From Cellulomonas sp. Leaf395 (GTDB lineage: Bacteria; Actinomycetota; Actinomycetes; Actinomycetales; Cellulomonadaceae), in the NCBI RefSeq assembly GCF_001424125.1, contig NZ_LMQI01000003.1:345-64344 (forward strand): a stretch of 64,000 nt of DNA, written 5' to 3'. How positions within the stretch are numbered: position 1 is the first letter of the stretch; each line of letters opens with the position of its first letter. This document shows, piece after piece, positions 32,935-40,865 of this stretch. Made by a program: the position numbers and the translations under genes. Under the pieces are notes generated by a model, which saw only the letters and a program-made list of their open reading frames with translations, was not told where the DNA came from and did no database searches.

Positions 32935-33225
32935 TCAACCGTCGAGCGACCCGTGGCGGAACACCCGCCACACGGTCGGCAGCATCTGCTTCCTCGGGAC
33001 GCCGCGCAGGATGCGGGCGATCTGCTTGCCGACGATGAGAGCGCCGAGGGCGCCGAGGACCGTCTGGACGACGGCGAGGCCGATCACGACGTTCTCGACG
33101 TCGAGCTCGGCCGTCTGGGCGATCACCGGGCCGGCGAGCCAGACGGGGATCCACCAGAGCAGGATCAGGAAGACGCCCGCCCGCAGGCGGGTCGGTGAGA
33201 TCGATGCCTTCGGCTCTGCGTCCAT
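32935..33225 (-). CDS. Small two-helix membrane protein, unknown
   Basis: A 96-residue protein from ATG 33225, or 102 residues from GTG 33243. Two transmembrane helices are visible: AGVFLILLWWIPVWLAGPVIA and VVIGLAVVQTVLGALGALIVG. A basic C-terminus follows, RILRGVPRKQMLPTVWRVFR. Neither start has a convincing Shine-Dalgarno, so the N-terminus is uncertain. No family is recognised. It is convergent with the membrane protein at 31995, with 16 bases between the stops. Confidence 0.6.
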   Translation of the reverse strand: MDAEPKASISPTRLRAGVFLILLWWIPVWLAGPVIAQTAELDVENVVIGLAVVQTVLGALGALIVGKQIARILRGVPRKQMLPTVWRVFRHGSLDG

Positions 33226-33355
33226 CGGGGTCGACTCTGGCACGCCCGGGCGATAGCGAGGGGTGCCGGGACCGGCGTGCCCCTCCGGATCATGCTCGCG
33301 CTCGAGTGCGAGCGACCCGCGCTCGCGCTTGCCCCGGGGACCGCCGACGAATGAC

Positions 33356-33361
33356 TAGCGT
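33356..33361 (+). promoter_or_regulatory. -10 element of a leaderless promoter (HNH gene)
   Basis: TAGCGT ends seven bases before the ATG at 33369. This supports that ATG over the in-frame one at 33351, which lies upstream of the hexamer. Confidence 0.5.
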
Positions 33362-33368
33362 GGCGCCC

Positions 33369-33734
33369 ATGCCGGCCAAGGGAACGCGCCAGGCGCGGTA
33401 CGCGACGCGTCGGAAGCGTCGCATGGCTGCCGTCGAGCACGACCTCAGCGCCGAGCAGTGGGCCGCGCTCACGTCGGCCTGGGGCGGGTGCGCGTACTGC
33501 GGGGCGACGGACCGGCCGCTGCAGCGCGACTGCGTCCTGCCGATCTCCCGCGGCGGCCGCTACACCCTCGACAACATCGCCCCGGCCTGCGGGTCCTGCA
33601 ACGCGAGCAAGTGCAACGACGAGGTCACCGGGTGGCTGCGGCGCAAGCGGCTGGACGAGCGCGCGTTCCTGGAGCGCCACCTCCAGGTCCAGGCGGAGCT
33701 GGCGGGGCGTTTCCCCCTCACTCCGGAGGGGTGA
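33369..33734 (+). CDS. HNH-fold nuclease-like protein with altered catalytic motif
   Basis: A 121-residue protein with a basic N-terminus (TRQARYATRRKRRMA). The HNH/zinc part includes CAYCG (CxxC) and ACGSCNASKCNDEV (second CxxC followed by the last conserved residues), with RGGRYTLDNIAPAC between. Classical HNH nucleases have DH at the beginning of the core (general-base His); here the same place reads RDCVLPISRGG, so Cys replaces His. The Asn of TLDN is present. Catalysis may therefore be altered or lost. It is not next to phage, restriction or mobile genes. Its 3' end overlaps the convergent VOC gene by 17 bases. Confidence 0.8.
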   Translation: MPAKGTRQARYATRRKRRMAAVEHDLSAEQWAALTSAWGGCAYCGATDRPLQRDCVLPISRGGRYTLDNIAPACGSCNASKCNDEVTGWLRRKRLDERAFLERHLQVQAELAGRFPLTPEG

Positions 33735-34542
33735 ACTGGCTCGCGGTGAACACCGCGCCCTGCGGGTCCCGGATCGTCGCCGTGCGCGCCCACTCGCCGT
33801 CCTCGGCGGCGAGCACCTCGCCGCCGTGCTGCGCGGCGAGCGCCGCGGTCTCGTCCCGGTCGGCGACCGCGAACGTCACGTGCCAGTGCGGCGGCTCGCC
33901 GTCTTCGGCGGGTCCGACCCACCCGATTGCGTCCTCGAACCCGGGTGGGACGGAGACGCTCGCCTGTCGCTCGCGGATGTCGGGCTCGGTGGTCGCGGCC
34001 AGGTGGTCGCCGTACCCGGGGACGCGGATCATCGTGGCGAATCCGGCGTCGGAGAACTCCCACCCGAACACGGACACGTAGAACTCGGTCGCCGGGTCAG
34101 CGGCGTGCAGGTCGCTGAAGTTCCAGGCGCCGGGCACGTTCACGATCTGCGCGCCCAGCCGGCGCTTCGCCTTCCACAGCCGCAGCCGTGCACCGGACGG
34201 GTCGATTAGCTCCGCCCACGTGCCACCCTCGCCCGCGACGGTCGGTCCGGTCGTGACGATCCCGCCGGCCGCCGCGACACGGTCCAGGTCGCCGTCGAGA
34301 TCCTCGACGGCGACGTAGGTCTTCCAGGCGGGATCCTGCGTGTCACCGCCGCCGATGCCCGCTGCGTCGCGTCCGTCCAGCTGCGCGATGACGTACCGGG
34401 ACGGTGCCCCCGACGGGGCCGCGTCGTGGAACGTCCATCCCAGGACCGCTCCGTAGAAGGCGGTCGCCGCCTCGACGTCCGCCTGCTCGATGTCCACCCA
34501 GGACGGGACGCCCTGCGGGTAGGTCCGCTGCTGCTCGGTCAT
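33718..34542 (-). CDS. Two-domain VOC (glyoxalase/bleomycin-resistance fold) protein
   Basis: A 274-residue protein made of two vicinal-oxygen-chelate modules. The first begins GVPSWVDIEQADVEAATAFY and continues GAVLGWTFHDA, with the strand KTYVAVEDLDGDLDRVAAAG and ending WAELIDPSGARLRLWKAK. The second contains AADPATEFYVSVFGWEFSDA and HWHVTFAVADRDETAALAAQ, with RTATIRDPQGAVFTASQF. Many relatives are annotated only as VOC hydrolase-like. Metal ligands are not obvious, so no reaction is proposed. It seems leaderless (TAGGTT six bases before the ATG) and overlaps the HNH gene tail-to-tail by 17 bases. Confidence 0.88.
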   Translation of the reverse strand: MTEQQRTYPQGVPSWVDIEQADVEAATAFYGAVLGWTFHDAAPSGAPSRYVIAQLDGRDAAGIGGGDTQDPAWKTYVAVEDLDGDLDRVAAAGGIVTTGPTVAGEGGTWAELIDPSGARLRLWKAKRRLGAQIVNVPGAWNFSDLHAADPATEFYVSVFGWEFSDAGFATMIRVPGYGDHLAATTEPDIRERQASVSVPPGFEDAIGWVGPAEDGEPPHWHVTFAVADRDETAALAAQHGGEVLAAEDGEWARTATIRDPQGAVFTASQFTPPE

Positions 34543-34548
34543 GGTCCT

Positions 34549-34554
34549 AACCTA
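34549..34554 (-). promoter_or_regulatory. -10 element of a leaderless promoter (VOC gene)
   Basis: TAGGTT on the minus strand, six bases before the ATG at 34542. It overlaps the stop-proximal end of the upstream GNAT gene. Confidence 0.5.
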
Positions 34555-35052
34555 CGAAAGCCCACCCACACGCCGCTCGAGGAGCGTGCACGAGAAGTCG
34601 TCGAAGTCCCGCTGCCCCACCGCGCGGAACCCGTACCGCTCGTAGTAGGTGCGCAGGACGGGGTTGGTGGTCCGGCAGTCGAGCCGGAACAGGTCCACCC
34701 CGGCGTCGCGCCCCCGCGCTGCCGCCCAGTCGAGCAGCGTCGTGCCGAGCCCGTGGCCGGCCGCGCGACGGTCGACCATCAGGCCGTGCACGTAGACGGC
34801 CGGCGTGTGGTCGTCGCCCCAGAAGTCGGGATCGGTCCACAGGAGCCGGACCGTGCCGACCAGTCCGAGCTCGTCCCGCACGACGTGCCACTCACCGGCG
34901 TCCACCTGGGCGACGATGCGCTCGCGGGAGAGCGATCCCCGCGGCCACTGCACCGTGCCGTGCTCGGCCATCCAGTCCTCCAGGGACCGGCGCAGCGCGT
35001 GGATGTCGTCGACGTCCGTCGGGAGGGCGGGCCGCGGCAGGTCGAAGGTCAC
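34552..35052 (-). CDS. GNAT-family N-acetyltransferase
   Basis: A 166-residue acetyltransferase. LVGTVRLLWTDPDFWG is the strand 2-4 region. VHGLMVDRRAAGHGLGTTLL contains the acetyl-CoA pyrophosphate loop RRAAGHGLG (R/Q-x-x-G-x-G/A). FRLDCRTTNPVLRTYYERYG and FRAVGQRDF form the C-terminal part. The start is a GTG at 35052, six bases after TACGTT, with no Shine-Dalgarno. The substrate is unknown. It is 9 bases upstream of the VOC gene on the same strand, so the two could be cotranscribed despite the VOC gene's own -10 element. Confidence 0.88.
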   Translation of the reverse strand: MTFDLPRPALPTDVDDIHALRRSLEDWMAEHGTVQWPRGSLSRERIVAQVDAGEWHVVRDELGLVGTVRLLWTDPDFWGDDHTPAVYVHGLMVDRRAAGHGLGTTLLDWAAARGRDAGVDLFRLDCRTTNPVLRTYYERYGFRAVGQRDFDDFSCTLLERRVGGLS

Positions 35053-35058
35053 CGGGTG

Positions 35059-35064
35059 AACGTA
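35059..35064 (-). promoter_or_regulatory. -10 element of a leaderless promoter (GNAT gene, GTG start)
   Basis: TACGTT on the minus strand, six bases before the GTG at 35052. Confidence 0.45.
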
Positions 35065-35101
35065 CCCGGCACGGGCCTGCCCGGCAGGGTTGGTCCCTCG
35101 C

Positions 35102-35107
35102 TATGGT
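35102..35107 (+). promoter_or_regulatory. -10 element of a leaderless promoter (SulP gene)
   Basis: TATGGT, six bases before the ATG at 35114. A longer reading frame from 35090 would start upstream of this element and is rejected. Confidence 0.5.
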
Positions 35108-35113
35108 CCGCAC

Positions 35114-36823
35114 ATGGGTGCGAAGCGTCGTCGCTGGTCGGACCGGGTGCCGATCGTGGAGGTGCTGCGCACGTACGACCGACGGTGGTTGCGTGCCGAC
35201 GTGGCCGCGGGCGTCGCCGTCGCGGCGCTGATCGTCCCGAAGAACCTCGGGTACGCGGGGATCGCGGGCATCCCGCTGCAGAACGGCCTTTACGCCGCCG
35301 CGGCCGGAGCGATCCTCTACGCGATCTTCGGCACCAGCCGGCAGATCTCGACCGGACCCAGCTCCGGGCTCGCCGCCGTCGCGGCGAGCGCGGTCCTCGC
35401 GGTCGGGCTCACGGGTGCGCAGGCCGCCCCGTTCGTCGCCGGGATCACGCTCGTCTCCGGCGTCGTGTTCCTCGTCCTCGCGGTGGCGAAGATGGGCTGG
35501 ATCGCCCAGTTCCTCTCCCGGGCGGTCGTGACGGGGTTCCTCTTCGGCGCGGCGATCGACGTCGTCGTCGGAGAGCTGCCCAAGATCACCGGCACGAGCG
35601 CCGAGGGATCGACGGCGCCCCAGGAGCTCTGGTCCTGGCTCGGCACGCTCGGCGACGTGAACCGCGCGACGGTGGTCGTCGGGGTGGTCGCGCTCGTGAC
35701 GGTGTTCGGCCTGCGTCGCGTCGCGCCGCGGGTGCCGGGCGCGCTGGTCCTCGTCGTCGGCGGTCTGCTCGCCACCTGGCTGCTCGACCTGGGGGAGCGG
35801 GGGGTCGCGCTCGTCGGTGACGTGCCGCGCGGGCTGCCGTCGGTCGAGGTGCCCGACATCGCGCTGCTGGCGGACAACGTGGCGACCGTCGCGCTCGCGT
35901 CGGTGGCGCTGGTGATGATCGGGTTCTCGCAGACCGCGGGGGATGCGCGCACGTTCGCCGCCCGCCACCGCTACCGCGTCGACATCGACCAGGAGTCGTT
36001 CGCGCAGGGGGCCGCGAACGTGGGTGCCGGCCTGCTCCAGGGCATGCCCGTCTCGACGAGCCTGTCCGCGAGCTCCCTGAACGACCGCACCGGAGCGCGC
36101 TCGCCGGTTGCGTCGCTGACGTCCGGCGTCATGGTGCTGCTCACGCTGGTGCTGCTGGCGCCCCTGTTCTCCGGGCTGCCGACAGCGGTGCTGGCGGCGA
36201 TCATCATCGAGGCCGTCGTCATGGGAATGATGGACGTGGCCGCACTGCGCCGGCTCGCCCGGGTGCAGCGGTTCGACTTCTGGATCGCGATCGTCGCGCT
36301 GGTCAGCACGCTGCTCGTCGGCGTGCTGGCGGGGGTGCTCGTCGGGATCGGGCTGTCGTTGCTGTGGCTCATCTCGGTGACCACCCGACCGTCCCTGCCC
36401 CTGATGGTCCGCGAACGGGGCACGCAGGTGTTCCGCGAGCTCGGGTACCACCCGGACGACGAGCCGGAGCCCGGCATCGCAGTGATCCGCATCGACGGCG
36501 GCCTGTTCTTCGCGACGGCGGACGCGCTGGAGGACCGGGTGCGCGAGGTTGCCGAGACGAGCCCCGGGCTCTCGGCGATCGTCATCGACTGCGGCGCGAT
36601 CACCGTCGTCGACGCGCAGGGGGCCGCCACCCTGCACGAGATCCTCGCCCTGGCGCAGGAGCACGGCGTGACGGTCCGGCTTGCCCGGGTGAAGCCGTCG
36701 GTGCGCGCGACGCTCGCCCGCGACGGCGTGGTCGACCGCTTGGGTGCAGAACGGATGCACGGGAGCGTGCACCGTGCCGTCGAGGCCCACCGTGCGCAGG
36801 CGGCGCGGGAGCAGTCGGGCTAG
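35114..36823 (+). CDS. SulP-family anion transporter with STAS domain
   Basis: A 569-residue transporter. The membrane part (about 25-430) begins with the SulP core AVAALIVPKNLGYAGIAGIP, then QNGLYAAAAGAILYAIFGTS and TGPSSGLAAVAA, typical of SLC26/SulP proteins. SFAQGAANVGAGLLQGMPVS is the conserved helix 10 region. The C-terminal STAS domain (about 455-560) reads VIRIDGGLFFATADALEDRV, AIVIDCGAITVVDAQGAATL and VRLARVKPSVRATL; the usual Ser of the DxS loop is replaced by Ala/Thr in CGAITVVD. The family moves sulfate, bicarbonate or other anions; specificity is unknown. Its stop codon shares the palindrome CTAG with the stop of the convergent SHOCT gene. Confidence 0.92.
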   Translation: MGAKRRRWSDRVPIVEVLRTYDRRWLRADVAAGVAVAALIVPKNLGYAGIAGIPLQNGLYAAAAGAILYAIFGTSRQISTGPSSGLAAVAASAVLAVGLTGAQAAPFVAGITLVSGVVFLVLAVAKMGWIAQFLSRAVVTGFLFGAAIDVVVGELPKITGTSAEGSTAPQELWSWLGTLGDVNRATVVVGVVALVTVFGLRRVAPRVPGALVLVVGGLLATWLLDLGERGVALVGDVPRGLPSVEVPDIALLADNVATVALASVALVMIGFSQTAGDARTFAARHRYRVDIDQESFAQGAANVGAGLLQGMPVSTSLSASSLNDRTGARSPVASLTSGVMVLLTLVLLAPLFSGLPTAVLAAIIIEAVVMGMMDVAALRRLARVQRFDFWIAIVALVSTLLVGVLAGVLVGIGLSLLWLISVTTRPSLPLMVRERGTQVFRELGYHPDDEPEPGIAVIRIDGGLFFATADALEDRVREVAETSPGLSAIVIDCGAITVVDAQGAATLHEILALAQEHGVTVRLARVKPSVRATLARDGVVDRLGAERMHGSVHRAVEAHRAQAAREQSG

Positions 36824-37287
36824 TCGCCGGCGATGACCCGCGCCTTCGCCTCGGCGTACTCGACGTCGTCGAGGTGCCCCTCGCGGTGCAGCGTGCTCAA
36901 CCGCTCCAGGCGGGTCGTCACGTCGTCGACGGGAGGCTCCGGGGACGCGTACGACGGGGCGACGTGCTGCTGCCGGGTCCGCTGGAACGCGTCGGTGCCG
37001 TCCTTGGCGGCGGTCACCGCGCCCTTCCCCGCCTCGACGGCGCCCTTGGCCAGCGCCACGCTCGTCTCCCCGACGACGACCACCGCGGTGGCGCTCTTCG
37101 ACGTCAGCGAGCTCTTCGTGGTCTCGCTCACCGGCAGCTTGCCGATGCCGGCCGCCATCGCGCGCTGCAGGTCCTTGGCCATGCCGAGGCGCCGCAGACG
37201 CTCGTCGATGGTCGCCTGTCGTTCAGTGGCCTGTTGCTCGGTGGCCTGGAGTTCGGTGGAGTCGTCGGGGACGTCGTCGTGGGACAC
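36820..37287 (-). CDS. SHOCT-domain protein
   Basis: A 155-residue protein. The last 35 residues, VTTRLERLSTLHREGHLDDV, then EYAEAKARVIAGD, are a SHOCT motif, a short C-terminal helical hairpin thought to mediate oligomerisation. The middle part (KSATAVVVVGETSVALAKGA, VEAGKGAVTAAKDG) could be a small amphipathic or glycine-rich membrane-associating segment. The N-terminus is Gln/Thr/Glu-rich (QATEQQATERQAT). The start GTG 37287 is set by GGAGG at ideal spacing. It is convergent with the SulP gene, and both stops lie within one CTAG. Function unknown. Confidence 0.78.
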   Translation of the reverse strand: MSHDDVPDDSTELQATEQQATERQATIDERLRRLGMAKDLQRAMAAGIGKLPVSETTKSSLTSKSATAVVVVGETSVALAKGAVEAGKGAVTAAKDGTDAFQRTRQQHVAPSYASPEPPVDDVTTRLERLSTLHREGHLDDVEYAEAKARVIAGD

Positions 37288-37358
37288 AGGGACCTCCGTG
37301 CTCGTCGTCGGATGATCGTGCCCCGGATGGCGGACCGCCGCCAACCCAGGGCTCGGCG

Positions 37359-38831
37359 TCACTGGCCGACCAGCCAGCCCCACACCGAGCGGTCCCACCC
37401 GTCGTCGGTGACCTCGCCCTCGAGCACGGAGAGCTCCGTGACCTCTCCCGTGGTCAGGTCGGTGCGGACGGTGCGCTGCCGCCCGGCGCGGCCGTGACCG
37501 ACGTAGCAGTCGTTGAGCTCGGTGACCACGGCACCGCCCCCGAACCTCAGGAAGGTCGAGTGGTCGTACGGACCCCACTCGCCCGTGAGCGGCGAGACCA
37601 CGCCGTCGGCCAGCACGGCGGGGTCGCCGCCGCCGTCGCACGGAGCCTCCTGCGTGACGATCCCCAGTGCCACCCGACCGTCCCCGATCGGCGTCGCGTC
37701 GACGACCCTGTGCTCGGACGTCCCCACCAGGCGTGGGGGCGACGACGGCGTCGTCGCGTCGATGGCGAGGAGGTCGGCCGGCGTGCCGCAGGAGAGCAGC
37801 AGCTGATGCGGCCCGGACCAGCCGGCGACCGTGCACGTGCGATCCGGGGGGACGGTCGACACCGTCGTGCGGGTGGCGGATCGCAGGTCGACCAGCAGGA
37901 GCTCCCCACCGGGCGCGGTCGCCGAGACCCATGCACCGTCCGGGCTGAGGGAGGTCACGTACCGCGAGTCGTCGATCGGACCGAGGTCGCGCTGGGTTCC
38001 GTCCGCCTCGCGTACCAGCAGGTGGAACACGATCGACGTGAACTCGGTCATGCGCAGCTGCGATCCGAGGACGTTGCGGGGCATGGGCACCGTACCTTCG
38101 GGGATCTCGGTCCGGTCCCACTGCGGCGAGGCCCACACGGTCGCGCCGTCGCGCGTCCCGCCGATCCACAGGGTGCTGGTGGGCAGGTCGGTCCAGGGTG
38201 CGAGGTCGCCGGTCCGCAGGTCCAGCGTGCCGAACAGATCCTCCTGCTCGGCGGCGGCGCCGTCCGAGCTCGACGCCAGGACCATCGGCTGACCTGCGGT
38301 CCACCGGGAGACCCCGACGCTCATGCGGTCGCTCACCACCTCCAGCACGGGGTACCGCTCACCGGTGGGGGACACCAGAAGGAGCAGCGTGCGGTAGTCG
38401 TCCGGCGTGGCGGCGTACGGGTCGACGCCCGTCCGCGACTGGACGTCGCTGACGAGCATCCACCCGGCGGTGCTGGACTCGATCAGCCCGTCCGGCAGAG
38501 GCAACGGCGTGCCGACGTGCACCGCGGGTACCGCGGGAGCCGCCGCAGGCGGTGTGGGTCTGGGCGTCGTCGTCGGGGCCGGGCTGGCGGTCGGAGCCGT
38601 GGTGGTTGCCGGGATGGGTGGGTCCGTCAGGTGCGTGCTGAGCCAGGTCGTCACCCCGAGCACTCCGACCACGGCGACGCCGGCCATCGATTGGACGGAG
38701 TGCCGGACCGCCCGTCGCCGGCGCACCCGCCGCAGGGTCCCGGCCAGCGCGTCGGGCGTCGGTGTCTCTGCGGACCGGGCGCGAGCCACCGCGGTCTCGG
38801 TGGCGGCCAGCAGCTGTCCGAGGTCGCTCAT
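37359..38831 (-). CDS. Membrane-anchored partner of the ECF sigma factor (putative anti-sigma/propeller protein)
   Basis: A 490-residue protein. Residues 1-45 are cytoplasmic (SDLGQLLAATETAVARARSA, RRVRRRRAVR) and one transmembrane helix follows (SMAGVAVVGVLGVTTWLS). A Pro/Thr-rich linker leads to a large extracytoplasmic beta-rich domain with repeated strands resembling a propeller (SLSPDGAWVSATAPGGELLL, TVAGWSGPHQLLLSCG). The start overlaps the sigma-factor stop (ATGA), the usual arrangement of ECF sigma and anti-sigma genes. No zinc-binding HxxxCxxC anti-sigma motif is present in the short cytoplasmic part, so regulation may be non-canonical. The outer domain would be the sensor. Confidence 0.72.
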   Translation of the reverse strand: MSDLGQLLAATETAVARARSAETPTPDALAGTLRRVRRRRAVRHSVQSMAGVAVVGVLGVTTWLSTHLTDPPIPATTTAPTASPAPTTTPRPTPPAAAPAVPAVHVGTPLPLPDGLIESSTAGWMLVSDVQSRTGVDPYAATPDDYRTLLLLVSPTGERYPVLEVVSDRMSVGVSRWTAGQPMVLASSSDGAAAEQEDLFGTLDLRTGDLAPWTDLPTSTLWIGGTRDGATVWASPQWDRTEIPEGTVPMPRNVLGSQLRMTEFTSIVFHLLVREADGTQRDLGPIDDSRYVTSLSPDGAWVSATAPGGELLLVDLRSATRTTVSTVPPDRTCTVAGWSGPHQLLLSCGTPADLLAIDATTPSSPPRLVGTSEHRVVDATPIGDGRVALGIVTQEAPCDGGGDPAVLADGVVSPLTGEWGPYDHSTFLRFGGGAVVTELNDCYVGHGRAGRQRTVRTDLTTGEVTELSVLEGEVTDDGWDRSVWGWLVGQ

Positions 38832-39400
38832 GACCGGTCCCCCTTCGTCGTCGAGCGACCGTCGACCAGCTCGACGGTCGGGCGATCGTGGTCGTCGACC
38901 TCGGGATCCGTGGTGGTGCCCAGCCACCGCTGCAGGGCGCTCGCGGCATCCGACGTGTACCGCTTGACCGCGCCCTGGCTGAGCCCCAGCTGGTCGGCCG
39001 TCTGCGCGACGGACAGGTCCTCGACGTGCCGCAGGACGACGCACGCACGCTGTCGTGGGGTCAGTCGCGCGAGCGCAGCCAGGACGTCCACCTCGAGGCC
39101 GGGGAGGGTCGTCTCGACCGGCCGCTGCGGTCGGACCGCGACCCGGTCGGTGGCCCGTCGTTCGCTGGCCGCGCTGCGCGCCCGGTCGATCGAGCGGGTG
39201 GCGATGGCACGGCGCACGTACGACTCCGCCTGGGCGAGGGTGGTGAACCGGGCCCGGCTGGAGAACGTCGCGACGAGCGCGTCCTGCACCAGGTCCTCCG
39301 CCTCGGACGGCGTGGCGGCGAGGAGCGTGGCGCGGGCCAGCAGCGACGACCACCGCTCCTGGACCAGCTGTTCGAGGATGCCCTCCCACCGCGCGCTCAT
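38828..39400 (-). CDS. ECF RNA polymerase sigma factor (SigE-like, SigE/Sig70 actinobacterial)
   Basis: A 190-residue sigma factor. Region 2: LLARATLLAATPSEAEDLVQ, then DALVATFSSRARFTTLAQAE and SYVRRAIATRSIDRAR. Region 4: LDVLAALARLTPRQRACVVL, then RHVEDLSVAQTADQLGLSQG and AVKRYTSDAASALQRWL, the -35-binding helix-turn-helix. The length is normal for ECF factors. The ATG at 39400 is preceded by AGGGGG; in-frame upstream codons to 39643 cross the telA promoter region and are rejected. It is cotranscribed with the overlapping membrane partner, divergent from the telA-FHA operon with 209 bases between. The activating signal is unknown. Confidence 0.92.
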   Translation of the reverse strand: MSARWEGILEQLVQERWSSLLARATLLAATPSEAEDLVQDALVATFSSRARFTTLAQAESYVRRAIATRSIDRARSAASERRATDRVAVRPQRPVETTLPGLEVDVLAALARLTPRQRACVVLRHVEDLSVAQTADQLGLSQGAVKRYTSDAASALQRWLGTTTDPEVDDHDRPTVELVDGRSTTKGDRS

Positions 39401-39492
39401 CGGCCCCCTGCCCGTCCGTGTCGTGTCCTCACAGCAGAAGAACGGATCTTGGCAGAGACTGGTTGGTCTCCGAGCGTGTGGGCCCCCCGTGC

Positions 39493-39498
39493 TAGTGT
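39493..39498 (+). promoter_or_regulatory. Candidate extended -10 element of the telA-FHA operon
   Basis: TGCTAGTGT has a TGN extension and the hexamer TAGTGT. A transcript from here would have a leader of about 105 bases containing a 14-bp tandem duplication. Confidence 0.35.
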
Positions 39499-39529
39499 CC
39501 GCGTGAGGACGATTTGACCATTCCATGAC

Positions 39530-39557
39530 CTTGTGGATGCCGCCTTGTGGATGCCGC
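39530..39557. repeat. 14-bp perfect tandem duplication upstream of telA
   Basis: CTTGTGGATGCCGC occurs twice in direct succession, followed by AGAGG. It lies 53 bases before the telA start, in the presumed leader or promoter. Confidence 0.85.
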
Positions 39558-39609
39558 AGAGGACGCGGGCGAACCGCCCTCTGTGCCGCGCTGGACGTGA
39601 AGGACGACG

Positions 39610-40827
39610 ATGACCGACGCAGCACCCCTTCAGCCCCCCGCACCGCAGTCTGCGTTCGCCCTCGAGGCGCCCGCCCCGGTGGCGCCGGTGGCGGCGACGG
39701 CGGCCTCCGCGATGGCCCCGCAGATCCCCGAGGCCGCCCTGCCAGGCCTGAACGCCAAGGTCAACGCGTACGTCGACGGGCTCATGGCCGCCCAGATCGG
39801 GTCGCCGGAGATGGCGGGCAAGGCCGACGACATCCGCCTCATGGGCGACGCCGACATCCGGGCCGCCGCGGACACGTCGAACCGGCTGCTCCAGATGCCC
39901 GTCAAGGAGCTGCGCGAGGGTGGCGTGTCCGGCACGTCGCAGGTCAGCAAGTCGCTGCTGGACCTGCGCAAGACGGTCGAGAGCCTGGACCCCAGCGAGG
40001 CCACGATCGGCAAGAAGCTGCTCGGGCTCATCCCGTTCGGGGACTCGATGACCGACTACTTCCGCCGGTACGAGAGCTCGCAGAAGCAGATCGACGCGAT
40101 CGTCCGCGCGCTCTACAACGGGCAGGACGAGCTGCGCAAGGACAACGCCGCGCTCAACCTGGAGAAGCAGCACCTCTGGGACACCATGGCCCGCCTGCAC
40201 CAGTACATCTACGTCGCGGAGTCGCTGGACACGCGACTGTCGACGACGATCGCGCAGCTCGACGCGACGGACCCCGCGCGGGCCAAGGCGCTGCGCGAGG
40301 ACGTCCTGTTCTACGTGCGCCAGAAGCACCAGGACCTGCTCACCCAGCTGGCGGTCTCCATCCAGGGCTACCTGGCCATCGACATCATCATCAAGAACAA
40401 CGTCGAGCTCATCAAGGGCGTCGACCGGGCGACCACCACCACGGTCGCCGCCCTGCGCACCGCCGTCATCGTCGCCCAGGCGCTGAACAACCAGCGCCTC
40501 GTGCTCAACCAGATCACGGCCCTGAACACCACGACGACCGGCCTCATCGCGTCGACCGCCAAGATGCTCAAGGAGCAGTCGGCGGGCATCCAGGAACAAG
40601 CCGCACAGGCCACGGTCGGGCTGCCTCAGCTGCAGCAGGCGTTCTCGGACATCTACGCGACCATGGACTCGATCGACACGTTCAAGGTCAAGGCGCTCGA
40701 CTCCATGGCGACGACCATCGGCGTCCTCGAGACCGAGACGACGAAGGCGCGCTCCTACCTCGACCGGGTCAAGCGTGCGGACACCACGGACGTGGCCAGC
40801 GGTTCGCTCGACCTCGGCACGAGCTGA
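39610..40827 (+). CDS. TelA-family toxic-anion-resistance protein
   Basis: A 405-residue soluble, mostly helical protein of the TelA (tellurite resistance / KlaA) family. Family regions visible are LGLIPFGDSMTDYFRRYESS, then QKQIDAIVRALYNGQDELRK, DNAALNLEKQHLWDTMARLH and QYIYVAESLDTRL. TVAALRTAVIVAQALNNQRL and VLNQITALNTTTTGLI also match. The N-terminal 40 residues are Ala/Pro-rich and probably disordered. TelA proteins recur in Ter-type stress systems and beside XpaC, which is the arrangement here. Resistance to tellurite is not implied; the biochemical role is unknown. GAAGGACG precedes the ATG. First gene of a ten-gene operon. Confidence 0.92.
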   Translation: MTDAAPLQPPAPQSAFALEAPAPVAPVAATAASAMAPQIPEAALPGLNAKVNAYVDGLMAAQIGSPEMAGKADDIRLMGDADIRAAADTSNRLLQMPVKELREGGVSGTSQVSKSLLDLRKTVESLDPSEATIGKKLLGLIPFGDSMTDYFRRYESSQKQIDAIVRALYNGQDELRKDNAALNLEKQHLWDTMARLHQYIYVAESLDTRLSTTIAQLDATDPARAKALREDVLFYVRQKHQDLLTQLAVSIQGYLAIDIIIKNNVELIKGVDRATTTTVAALRTAVIVAQALNNQRLVLNQITALNTTTTGLIASTAKMLKEQSAGIQEQAAQATVGLPQLQQAFSDIYATMDSIDTFKVKALDSMATTIGVLETETTKARSYLDRVKRADTTDVASGSLDLGTS

Positions 40828-40865
40828 GCGGCCCGGGTGGGCAGAGGTTCGGGTAGGCGGCACAG

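Noticed and set aside
33369..33734. HNH gene as part of a phage or homing element
   Set aside because: No terminase, capsid, intron or repeat structure nearby; neighbours are ordinary metabolic and acetyltransferase genes.
39610..40827. Calling the telA operon a tellurite-resistance operon
   Set aside because: No terB/terC/terD-type genes are present, and the linkage is to PknG signalling. The resistance phenotype cannot be inferred from the TelA family name.
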